NCBI GenBank assembly: GCA_964390055.1
Contig: CAYMGQ010000046.1
Span: forward strand, 1-5,530
Reading direction: 5' to 3'
Length of the DNA stretch: 5,530 nucleotides
From: CAYMGQ01 sp964390055
GTDB lineage: Bacteria > Bacillota > Clostridia > Peptostreptococcales > Natronincolaceae
The translations under genes were made by a program, and so were the position numbers. The notes beneath the pieces were generated by a model. The model saw nothing but the letters and a program-made list of their open reading frames with translations. It ran no database searches and was not told the origin of the DNA. Shown one piece after another: positions 1 to 5,530 of this stretch (the stretch's first letter is position 1; each line of letters opens with the position of its first letter).

Positions 1-611
1 ACGGTTTTAAAGCCATAAAGACCTACATAAAAAAAGAGGAATTTTACAAAGATGTTGAGGACGAAAAGATAAAATATCCTGTATTTATCAAGCCGGTAAG
101 GGGAAGTGCAAGCATAAACATAAATAAGGTCAATTCAAAAGAAGAGGTCGAAGTGCTGTTTAAACAGTTTGACAATTTGATAATTCAAGAATTTATTGAC
201 GGGATCGAATATGGTGCCGACGTATATATAGATATGCTCTCAGGTGAACCTGTAGCTGTGTTTACCAAGGAGAAAATTAAGATGAGAGCAGGTGAAACGG
301 ATAAGTCAGTTTCTATAAAGGATGAGAAGCTGTTTAGTCTAATTAAGGACTTTGTAAAAAAGGTAGGGTTTAGGGGCATTATTGATATGGATATTTTTAA
401 AGTTGGTGATGAATATTGCATTTCTGAGGTTAACCCCCGTTTTGGTGGGGGATATCCCCATGGCTACGAAAGCGGTGTAAACATACCTAGAATGATTATT
501 GAAAATATAAATGGTAATGTAAATGCAAATGAAATTGGCGATTACGATGAGGGCATATATATGATGAAGTATAATGAAGTAAAAGTTTGTCGCTTGCAAA
601 AAGGGGTGTAG
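1..611 (+). CDS. ATP-grasp domain protein (CarB/PylC-like), 3' part, cut by the left edge
   Basis: The reading frame is open from the left edge (first full codon at position 3) to TAG 609-611 and gives 202 visible residues. GTG 153 lies inside the domain and is not the start. Visible ATP-grasp features are the nucleotide-binding segment YPVFIKPVRGSASI (lysine codon at 90), the QEFIDGIEYGADVY strand, a KIKMRAGETDK loop, and the Mg-ATP site SEVNPRFGGGYPHG (Glu codon 426, Asn codon 432, Arg codon 438). The ending IYMMKYNEVKV is typical of the carbamoyl-phosphate-synthase-large-subunit-like ATP-grasp proteins found in polysaccharide clusters. These are usually a little over 300 residues, so roughly 120 N-terminal residues lie outside the window. 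Family enzymes activate a carboxylate with ATP as an acyl phosphate and join it to an amine or similar nucleophile. By inference this one modifies a sugar or its precursor, but the substrate cannot be read from sequence. The next gene begins 4 bases after the stop. Confidence 0.9.
   Translation, partial: GFKAIKTYIKKEEFYKDVEDEKIKYPVFIKPVRGSASININKVNSKEEVEVLFKQFDNLIIQEFIDGIEYGADVYIDMLSGEPVAVFTKEKIKMRAGETDKSVSIKDEKLFSLIKDFVKKVGFRGIIDMDIFKVGDEYCISEVNPRFGGGYPHGYESGVNIPRMIIENINGNVNANEIGDYDEGIYMMKYNEVKVCRLQKGV
601..608 (+). promoter_or_regulatory. Ribosome binding site AAGGGGTG for the first glycosyltransferase
   Basis: This site lies inside the last codons of the ATP-grasp gene. It leaves 7 bases before TTG 616 but 13 before ATG 622, so spacing favours the TTG start. 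It suggests translation of the two genes is linked. Confidence 0.55.
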
Positions 612-615
612 GACG

Positions 616-1779
616 TTGATTATGTTTAAGATTATATATTATTTAAGTATATTTACGATATTTTGGGCTATGATTGGTTATCCGAGTTCATTAAAAATTC
701 TTAATATTTTTTTCAAAGGTAGGGCACTAGAAAAGGATTATTCGTATAAACCCTTCGTAACAGTTATGGTTGTAGCCCATAATGAAGAGAAAGTAATTAA
801 AGAAAAGCTAGAGAATATTGTAAAGCTTGATTATCCAAGTAATAAAATAGAGTTTCTAATATCCTCAGATAATAGCGATGATGCGACAAATGACATAGTA
901 AAGGATTTTATTAATGACAACCCCGAATTTAAAATAAGATTATTTGAAGTGAAAAGAAGAATGGGAAAAACAAATGCTCAAAACGAGGCCCAAAAAACTG
1001 TGGAGAGCGAAATTCTTGTAATGACGGACGCTAATTCAATGCTAAAGATAGATGCGGTTACGGAATTGGTTGCTGCGTTTACAGACAAGGATATAAGTTA
1101 TGTTAGTGGGAGGCTAATAATAACAAACAAGAATATTAACGATGTTGCGGGTCTGGAGAATACATATTGGGATAGTGATACTAAGACTAGGAAGATTGAA
1201 AGCGATATTCAAACCATAACGGCTGGTAATGGGGCAATATACGCATGTAGAAATTCGGAGTATTACGATTTTGAACCAATGAGATGCCATGACTCTAGCA
1301 TGCCTAGGTATTACGCGTTAAAAAACCAACGTGCATTATATAACCCAGATGCAATTGCATATGAAAAAGCTGGGGAAATAATAGGGGATGAGTTCAAAAG
1401 AAAAGTGCGGATGAATAGAAATATATTGAAGAATATTCTACCCGATGTTAGGATACTTAATTTCTTTAAATATCGCTGGTATTCATATTTCTATTTTGGG
1501 CACAGGACATGCAGGTATTTGCTATGGATTGCTCATATATCACTACTTGTTTCAAACATCTTTTTAATTAGGCGATTATGGGTTTACGATATTACATTTT
1601 TAGCACAAATCTTATTTTACATATTGGCACTAATGGGATCAATAAGCAAAATAGACAATAAACTTATGAATCTTGTATATTATTATACGGTTACAGTCCT
1701 TGCTCAATGGGTTGGCGCTTACAACATGTTAATGGGAAAGGCCAAGCCGTTTTGGGAAAAGGCGGAAAGTACAAGATGA
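616..1779 (+). CDS. Membrane-anchored family 2 glycosyltransferase, cellulose-synthase-like
   Basis: This 387-residue protein should transfer a sugar from a nucleotide donor at the cytoplasmic face of the membrane. An N-terminal hydrophobic segment (about residues 4-21) is followed by a GT-A domain. The domain starts with VTVMVVAHNEE and has SSDNSDDAT (Asp85, nucleotide binding), MTDANS (Asp138, the DXD-type metal site as DAN), ITAGNGAIYACR, CHDSSMPRY (Asp226, where the catalytic base is expected) and YNPDAIAYE. Next comes KRKVRMNRN (Arg265, Arg268). Three hydrophobic segments follow at about 301-318, 324-341 and 352-374. The layout resembles the CESA_like_1 group of COG1215 transferases. It lacks a standard Q/RxxRW motif, so processive synthesis is not supported. 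TTG 616 is chosen for its ribosome-site spacing; ATG 622 would shorten the protein by two residues. The stop is 14 bases before ugd. Family is confident; donor and acceptor sugars are unknown. Confidence 0.88.
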   Translation: MIMFKIIYYLSIFTIFWAMIGYPSSLKILNIFFKGRALEKDYSYKPFVTVMVVAHNEEKVIKEKLENIVKLDYPSNKIEFLISSDNSDDATNDIVKDFINDNPEFKIRLFEVKRRMGKTNAQNEAQKTVESEILVMTDANSMLKIDAVTELVAAFTDKDISYVSGRLIITNKNINDVAGLENTYWDSDTKTRKIESDIQTITAGNGAIYACRNSEYYDFEPMRCHDSSMPRYYALKNQRALYNPDAIAYEKAGEIIGDEFKRKVRMNRNILKNILPDVRILNFFKYRWYSYFYFGHRTCRYLLWIAHISLLVSNIFLIRRLWVYDITFLAQILFYILALMGSISKIDNKLMNLVYYYTVTVLAQWVGAYNMLMGKAKPFWEKAESTR

Positions 1780-1780
1780 T

Positions 1781-1788
1781 AAAGGGGG
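1781..1788 (+). promoter_or_regulatory. Ribosome binding site AAAGGGGG for ugd
   Basis: The G-run ends 5 bases before ATG 1794 and fixes that codon as the start. It argues against the in-frame ATG at 1776, which overlaps the preceding TGA, and against earlier in-frame starts inside the upstream gene. Confidence 0.75.
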
Positions 1789-1793
1789 AAAAA

Positions 1794-2960
1794 ATGAAAA
1801 TTACTATTGCTGGAACTGGTTATGTTGGTTTATCAAATGCGATACTTTTGGCTCAAAATAATGAGGTAATTGCACTGGATATATTACAGGAAAAAGTAGA
1901 CATGATAAACCAAAAGAAATCTCCAATATTAGACGAGGAGATTGAAGAATATCTTGAATCCAAGGATTTGAACTTAAAAGCAACAACAAACAATTATTCG
2001 GCTTTCAAGAATGCAGATTACATTATTATTTCAACTCCCACAAATTATGATCCCAAAAAAAACTATTTTAATACGAGGACAGTAGAAGCTGTTATTGCTA
2101 ATGTTTTATCAATAAATCCCGAAGCAGTAATGATTATAAAATCTACGGTGCCAGTGGGGTATACCGAAAAAGTTAAGAGTATGTTTGAGACCGATAATAT
2201 AATTTTTTCACCGGAATTTTTAAGGGAAGGAAAGGCCCTTTATGACAATCTATATCCCTCGAGAATTGTGCTAGGCGAGCAATCTAAAAGAGCAAGGGTG
2301 TTTGCTAATCTGCTCAGGGATGGTGCCATAAAGAAAGATGTGCCTCTAGTTTTTACTAACTCCACAGAGGCCGAGGCAATAAAATTATTTGCAAATACAT
2401 ACCTTGCATTAAGGGTGGCATACTTTAATGAACTCGATTCTTATGCAGAAATTAGGGGGCTAAATACCAAACAGATAATTGAAGGGGTATGCTTGGAGCC
2501 GCGCATAGGTGATTTTTATAATAATCCCTCCTTTGGATATGGGGGATACTGTTTACCAAAAGATACGAAGCAATTATTGGCGAATTATAAGAATGTACCA
2601 CAAAATTTGATGTCTGCTATTGTGCAGGCGAACAGGACAAGAAAGGATCACATAGCTGAGATGATACTAACAAGAGAGCCCAAAACTGTTGGAATATACA
2701 GATTAACAATGAAGACGGATTCAGATAACTTTAGACATTCGGCTGTACAGGGTGTTATGAAACGCATAAAGGCTAAAGGTATCGGGGTGGTTGTCTATGA
2801 ACCAATATTAAAGGAGGAGAGTTTTTTCAATTCCAAAGTCATTAAAAATTTAGATGAGTTTAAGTCTGTATCGGATGTGATTGTTGCCAACAGGGTAACA
2901 AAAGAAATTGAAGACGTCGTAGATAAGGTATATACTAGGGATCTATACTTCAGAGATTAG
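1794..2960 (+). CDS. ugd: UDP-glucose 6-dehydrogenase
   Basis: This enzyme oxidises UDP-glucose to UDP-glucuronate in two NAD+-dependent steps in the cytoplasm. The 388-residue protein opens with the Rossmann motif GTGYVG (Gly7, Gly9, Gly12). It contains KSTVPVG (Thr118), FSPEFLREGKA (Glu141, Glu145), EAEAIKLFANTY (Lys197, Asn201) and the catalytic loop FGYGGYCLPKD (Cys253 nucleophile, Asp257). The C-terminal UDP-binding domain has VGIYRLTMK, SDNFR, MKRIKAKG and the closing VADKVYTRDL-like end (here VVDKVYTRDLY). All expected catalytic residues are present. From memory of the family, length and sequence fit the short Ugd class that includes E. coli Ugd (388 residues) and streptococcal HasB. 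ATG 1794 is chosen because the match begins exactly at MKITIAGTGYVG and a strong ribosome site precedes it. Its position among glycosyltransferases suggests the polymer contains glucuronic acid or a derivative such as galacturonic acid or xylose. Confidence 0.98.
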   Translation: MKITIAGTGYVGLSNAILLAQNNEVIALDILQEKVDMINQKKSPILDEEIEEYLESKDLNLKATTNNYSAFKNADYIIISTPTNYDPKKNYFNTRTVEAVIANVLSINPEAVMIIKSTVPVGYTEKVKSMFETDNIIFSPEFLREGKALYDNLYPSRIVLGEQSKRARVFANLLRDGAIKKDVPLVFTNSTEAEAIKLFANTYLALRVAYFNELDSYAEIRGLNTKQIIEGVCLEPRIGDFYNNPSFGYGGYCLPKDTKQLLANYKNVPQNLMSAIVQANRTRKDHIAEMILTREPKTVGIYRLTMKTDSDNFRHSAVQGVMKRIKAKGIGVVVYEPILKEESFFNSKVIKNLDEFKSVSDVIVANRVTKEIEDVVDKVYTRDLYFRD

Positions 2961-3023
2961 GCTGTTTACATCGCTTGCATCTTATGGGGTCCTGTATTTT
3001 AAATTAGTCCAAATGAGCTTTAT

Positions 3024-3030
3024 AAGGGGG
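3024..3030 (+). promoter_or_regulatory. Ribosome binding site AAGGGGG that supports a TTG start at 3040
   Basis: This is the only good ribosome site near the start of the third glycosyltransferase. It lies 9 bases before TTG 3040 and downstream of ATG 3013, so it cannot serve that ATG. The bases before ATG 3013 (2995-3012) show no purine-rich site. Confidence 0.65.
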
Positions 3031-3039
3031 AAATATGGT

Positions 3040-4155
3040 TTGAGGGTTTTACATATAAATTCTTACTATAGCAATAGAATGTTCTATAAAAATCTATATG
3101 ATATTCAAGTGGAAAGAGGTTTGGATATTAATGTGTATACGCCTGTTCCTTTTTCCTACAAGGAATCTGGGGATTTTGGTTCATACACAACGATAAAACC
3201 CAATCACCGCAAATATGACAGGTTCCTATTCCATTTAAAGCACCATAAAATTTATAAAGATATAGTAAAGGAATATGTGGTAAAGGATTTCTCCATAGTA
3301 CACGCACATTCACTATTTTCCAATGGGTACATTGCTATGAGACTAAAAAAGAATTTTGGCATACCATATATTGTTGCGGTTAGAAGCACCGATCTAAACA
3401 TTTTTTTTAAGCGTATGGTGCACCTTCGGAAATTAGGGCTCAAAATTTTAAAATATGCGGATAGGATAATTTTCCTTTCTAAGGCATACAGAGATAAAGT
3501 TATAAAGAAGTACATACCAAAAGAGCACAGGGGAGAATTTTTAAATAAAGCTTCAGTAATCCCGAATGGGATTGATAAATTTTGGATTGAAAATGTCGGT
3601 GTGGAAAAGAATTTATCGGAAGATAATGAGCTTAAGTTGCTTTATGTTGGAAATGTAAACAAAAACAAGAATGTGTTGGCGACCATTAAGGCTATAGAAA
3701 TACTTAAAAAGCAAGGAAATATTGTTAAATACACAGTTGTAGGTAAAATGGAAGATGAATCTATCCTAAAAGTGGTCAAAAATCTCCCCTACGTAAAATA
3801 CACTAGTCCGATCCAAAAGGAGGAATTAATAAATGTATACAGAGGCAGTGATATATTTGTTATGCCTTCAATTTATGAGACCTTTGGCTTGGTTTATGCA
3901 GAAGCAATAAGTCAAGGATTACCTGTTATTTATGCGAGGGGACAGGGATTTGACACACAATTTGCGGAAGGTCAGGTGGGCTATAGTGTTGATTGCTTTA
4001 ATCCGGGAGAAATAGCTGACAAGATTATATGTGTAAAAAATAGCTACCAAGAGCTAACTAAAAATTGTATAAATTTACACTCAAAGTTTGATTGGCGGTT
4101 ACTCGAAAGAGAATATAACAAAATATATAGAGGATGCTTAATGGCCAGTATTTGA
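3040..4155 (+). CDS. Family 4 glycosyltransferase (GT-B fold, glycosyl transferases group 1)
   Basis: This is a retaining sugar transferase, probably cytoplasmic and membrane-associated, adding one residue to a lipid-linked repeat unit. The proposed protein has 371 residues and begins MRVLHINSYYS (TTG start), the usual first strand of a GT4 acceptor domain. It continues with VHAHSLFSNGYIA (His88, His90) and AVRSTDLN (Arg115 to Asn120). The donor half begins after VIPNGID (Asn176, Gly177). It shows LLYVGNVNKNKN (Gly204, Lys210) and MPSIYETFGLVYAEA, whose Glu280 and Glu288 form the EX7E motif. ARGQGFDTQFAEGQVGYSV follows. No signal peptide or membrane span is evident. The longer start at ATG 3013 would add nine residues (MSFIRGKYG) before the conserved strand but lacks a ribosome site. 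It lies 79 bases after ugd if TTG is used, 52 if ATG is used. Family is certain; sugar specificity is unknown. Confidence 0.9.
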   Translation: MRVLHINSYYSNRMFYKNLYDIQVERGLDINVYTPVPFSYKESGDFGSYTTIKPNHRKYDRFLFHLKHHKIYKDIVKEYVVKDFSIVHAHSLFSNGYIAMRLKKNFGIPYIVAVRSTDLNIFFKRMVHLRKLGLKILKYADRIIFLSKAYRDKVIKKYIPKEHRGEFLNKASVIPNGIDKFWIENVGVEKNLSEDNELKLLYVGNVNKNKNVLATIKAIEILKKQGNIVKYTVVGKMEDESILKVVKNLPYVKYTSPIQKEELINVYRGSDIFVMPSIYETFGLVYAEAISQGLPVIYARGQGFDTQFAEGQVGYSVDCFNPGEIADKIICVKNSYQELTKNCINLHSKFDWRLLEREYNKIYRGCLMASI

Positions 4156-4199
4156 TTATCTTTCGGGGTGCATTGTTTAAGCAAAAATCTCTATAAGAT

Positions 4200-4207
4200 A
4201 GGGGGAG
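4200..4207 (+). promoter_or_regulatory. Ribosome binding site AGGGGGAG for the GTG start at 4211
   Basis: The G-run 4201-4205 is 5 bases before GTG 4211. No in-frame ATG with a ribosome site lies nearby, and the protein's conserved first strand begins at once after this codon, so GTG is the start. Confidence 0.75.
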
Positions 4208-4210
4208 AGT

Positions 4211-5188
4211 GTGATAAAATTTAGTATAATTGTTCCTGTTTATAACGTAGAGAAATACCTGACGGAATGTATCGAAAGTATTTTAAATCAGTCTTTTGAT
4301 AACTATGAAATCATATTAGTTAACGATGGTTCTACAGATAACTCAGGAGAGCTGTGCGAAAACTATAAGCTATCACATAGTATAATTAAGACTATACATA
4401 AGGAAAATGGCGGTTTATCAGATGCGAGAAATAGAGGATTAAGAGAGGCAAAAGGGGAGTATATAGTATTTGTTGATAGTGATGATTATATTGAATCAGG
4501 CACGCTTGATGCTTTCAATTCTACTCTTAAGGAATTTAACCAACCTGATGTGATGATCAGTCTTGTAAGGGAGATTTACACAGATTCAGAACCCCGATAC
4601 ATGGATAAGGCCATGCCAGTTAATTTTTTAAAGGATGCCGGCAAAAAGAAAATTATTAATTGGATGTTTAACCATTCAAACAATTTATGGCCAGCCCAGA
4701 GATATATTGTAAGTCGTAAATTTATTGAGAAAAATGGGATGAATTTTGCAAGGGGACGACTACATGAAGACATTGATTGGACCTCAAGGTTATTCCTTTA
4801 TGCGAAAACATTTACAATTTCGGATTTTTATTGGTACAATCATCGGATCGGAAGGCTGGGAGCAATAACATCGGTGCTAAGCCCAAAAAGGACGCTAGAT
4901 ATTATAGATTTAGTTTCAATGAATATGGATAATCCGGATTACAACCGCCTAGAAAGAAATCTGAAAACTACAATGTTCAAAAGGATGCTTAAATCGGTAT
5001 TTGTATCGCTGAGTAATTATGAATTATTTGATTCCCAAGGACAGCGGGAAGTTATCGAAGCACTAGAAAATAATAAGGATATATTTAGATATACAGTTCG
5101 TTTTAAACACAGGTCGTTTATTCTTGTAAGTAAGTTGTTAGGTTTTAAGGTTGCCCTATCGATATCAGGTCTAGTGCACAAGGTGTAG
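4211..5188 (+). CDS. Family 2 glycosyltransferase, EpsJ/WcaA-like (GT-A fold)
   Basis: This 325-residue inverting transferase should add a sugar from a nucleotide donor to the growing repeat unit on the cytoplasmic side. It starts with the classic IKFSIIVPVYNVEKYL strand and ESILNQSFDNYEIILVNDGS (Asp39 binds the nucleotide). KENGGLSDARNRGL and the metal site FVDSDDYI (DXD at Asp89-Asp91, then Asp92) follow. HEDIDWTSRLF (His185, Glu186, Asp187) is where the catalytic base of this group is expected. No membrane segments are clear; the C-terminal part (after about residue 240) is basic and less conserved, as in many EpsJ-like proteins. GTG is the start codon. It follows the GT4 gene by 55 bases, with no convincing terminator between. 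Its stop codon overlaps a second strong ribosome site (5187-5193) that now leads to no intact gene. Family is certain; the sugar is unknown. Confidence 0.93.
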   Translation: MIKFSIIVPVYNVEKYLTECIESILNQSFDNYEIILVNDGSTDNSGELCENYKLSHSIIKTIHKENGGLSDARNRGLREAKGEYIVFVDSDDYIESGTLDAFNSTLKEFNQPDVMISLVREIYTDSEPRYMDKAMPVNFLKDAGKKKIINWMFNHSNNLWPAQRYIVSRKFIEKNGMNFARGRLHEDIDWTSRLFLYAKTFTISDFYWYNHRIGRLGAITSVLSPKRTLDIIDLVSMNMDNPDYNRLERNLKTTMFKRMLKSVFVSLSNYELFDSQGQREVIEALENNKDIFRYTVRFKHRSFILVSKLLGFKVALSISGLVHKV

Positions 5189-5193
5189 GAGGT
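5187..5193 (+). promoter_or_regulatory. Strong ribosome binding site AGGAGGT leading only to an 8-codon frame
   Basis: This near-perfect site overlaps the preceding TAG stop (5186-5188) and is 7 bases before ATG 5201. That ATG opens MDLQKQKG and then stops at TAA 5225-5227. Such a site suggests a coupled downstream gene once began here, and MDLQ resembles the start of the glycosyltransferase group seen at 5403, as I recall that group. The link is inferred. Confidence 0.45.
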
Positions 5194-5402
5194 ACATTGC
5201 ATGGATTTGCAAAAGCAAAAAGGATAATGGAATGATCTAATATGATAATAGGTATGTGGAAACCAACAAACTGGGATATCAGGATAGGAAATACCGAGTA
5301 AAACACACGATAACCTAGGTTCATAATTTAAGGGTATATAGCTAGACATGCTGGGATGGAATTGTGTTAGCATCTCATGTGAGATGAATTTGCAAACCAT
5401 AA
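5189..5402 (+). other. Gap with stops in all three forward frames, possibly a decayed 5' gene end
   Basis: All three forward frames are interrupted. Frame of 5201 has stops at 5225, 5240, 5243, 5246 and later. The frame that reaches the downstream transferase has TAA 5235-5237, TAG 5313-5315, TAG 5340-5342, TGA 5385-5387 and TAA 5400-5402. The third frame has several as well. The only structured element I see is a short inverted repeat (5371-5386). No promoter, RNA gene or terminator is convincing. Its length is roughly what the missing N-terminus of the next gene would need, or somewhat more, so it may be a mutated remnant. Confidence 0.5.
5371..5386. repeat. Short inverted repeat CATCTC-ATGT-GAGATG
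   Basis: Perfect 6-base arms (7 if the inner A/T pair is counted) surround a tiny loop. No T-run follows and the arms are not GC-rich, so it does not look like a rho-independent terminator. It may be chance or a mutation hot spot in the broken region. Confidence 0.4.
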
Positions 5403-5530
5403 AACGGGGTACGTTATCTATCATTTGCGGAGAGGGGCGTGGGGTTAAATAGGAATAATGCATTAATGAGAGCTGCGGCAGAAATATTTTTACTAGCTGA
5501 TGATGATATGGTATTATGTGAGGGATATCC
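5403..5530 (+). pseudogene. Glycosyltransferase (GT-A, family 2-like) lacking a normal N-terminus, cut by the right edge
   Basis: The frame is open from just after TAA 5400-5402 to the right edge. It encodes NGVRYLSFAERGVGLNRNNA, then LMRAAAEIFLLADDDMVLCEGYP. The RGVGLNRNNAL segment and the LADDDM metal site (DXD type) are the hallmark of a group of family A/2 glycosyltransferases common in Firmicute capsule clusters. In such proteins, as I recall them, some 50-60 residues come before this point, starting with a MxLQVLV-type strand. Here the upstream frame is closed by stops. The first in-frame ATG (5466) falls after the RGVG motif and has only a weak AGGA at 5451-5454. So the gene is probably 5'-truncated or frameshifted. 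A sequencing error, or an intact gene with a very unusual start, cannot be excluded, and the 3' end is not visible. Family assignment is good; pseudogene status is likely but unproven. Confidence 0.6.

Noticed and set aside
433..451. Hairpin between the CCCCC and GGGGG runs as a terminator
   Set aside because: It has only five pairs, no T-run, and lies inside a coding region.
448..459. Perfect palindrome GGGGATATCCCC as an operator or restriction-related site
   Set aside because: It lies within the conserved FGGGYPHG codons of the ATP-grasp gene and is explained by the protein sequence.
153..611. A short complete gene starting at GTG 153
   Set aside because: The same frame is open to the left edge and already encodes the ATP-grasp KPVRGS nucleotide-binding segment upstream of 153.
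1707..1793. An upstream extension of Ugd (in-frame start at 1707 or ATG 1776)
   Set aside because: The extra residues overlap the previous transferase gene, are not part of the Ugd fold, and the ribosome site at 1781-1788 serves ATG 1794.
2965..3003. Possible promoter between ugd and the family 4 gene (TTTACA or TTGCAT with TATTTT/TTTAAA)
   Set aside because: No pair of boxes has both good sequence and about 17-base spacing; AT-rich gaps give such matches by chance.
4157..4200. Weak inverted repeat TATCTT...AAGATA and a TTGTTT/TATAAG promoter-like pair before the GTG-start gene
   Set aside because: The arms are six AT-rich bases with a loop of about 30, and the promoter-like boxes are only 14 bases apart.
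5017..5463. A 148-codon minus-strand frame as a real gene
   Set aside because: It is antisense to the conserved EpsJ-like gene and to the transferase core at 5403, has unusual composition and no recognisable motif, and I saw no ribosome site that would support it.

Overview
The window looks like part of a surface or exopolysaccharide (capsule-type) gene cluster from a low-GC, Gram-positive bacterium, most likely a clostridial Firmicute. The DNA is AT-rich by eye. The genes use ATA, AGA and AGG freely, start with TTG and GTG as well as ATG, and have strong G-rich ribosome binding sites. I cannot name the species from sequence alone.

All credible genes lie on the + strand and are closely spaced, which fits one operon. 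From left to right they are: (1) the 3' part of an ATP-grasp protein, entering from the left edge and ending at 611; (2) a membrane-anchored, cellulose-synthase-like family 2 glycosyltransferase (616-1779); (3) UDP-glucose 6-dehydrogenase, ugd (1794-2960), the best-identified gene here; (4) a GT-B fold family 4 glycosyltransferase, probably starting at TTG 3040 and ending at 4155; (5) an EpsJ-like GT-A family 2 glycosyltransferase with a GTG start (4211-5188); (6) about 214 bases without a usable reading frame (5189-5402); (7) the start of another glycosyltransferase-like reading frame (5403 to the right edge). This last frame carries an unmistakable GT-A core but has no normal N-terminus in front of it, so it is probably a broken or 5'-decayed gene.

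Read together, Ugd would supply UDP-glucuronic acid and the glycosyltransferases would build a repeat unit that may contain glucuronic acid. The ATP-grasp enzyme could add a decoration through an acyl-phosphate intermediate, but its substrate is unknown. No polymerase, flippase, chain-length regulator or initiating sugar-phosphate transferase is visible, so those would lie outside the window. I see no RNA genes, CRISPR arrays, insertion sequences or convincing rho-independent terminators. Nothing here is clearly a new type of system. The most interesting stretch is the damaged junction near the right edge.
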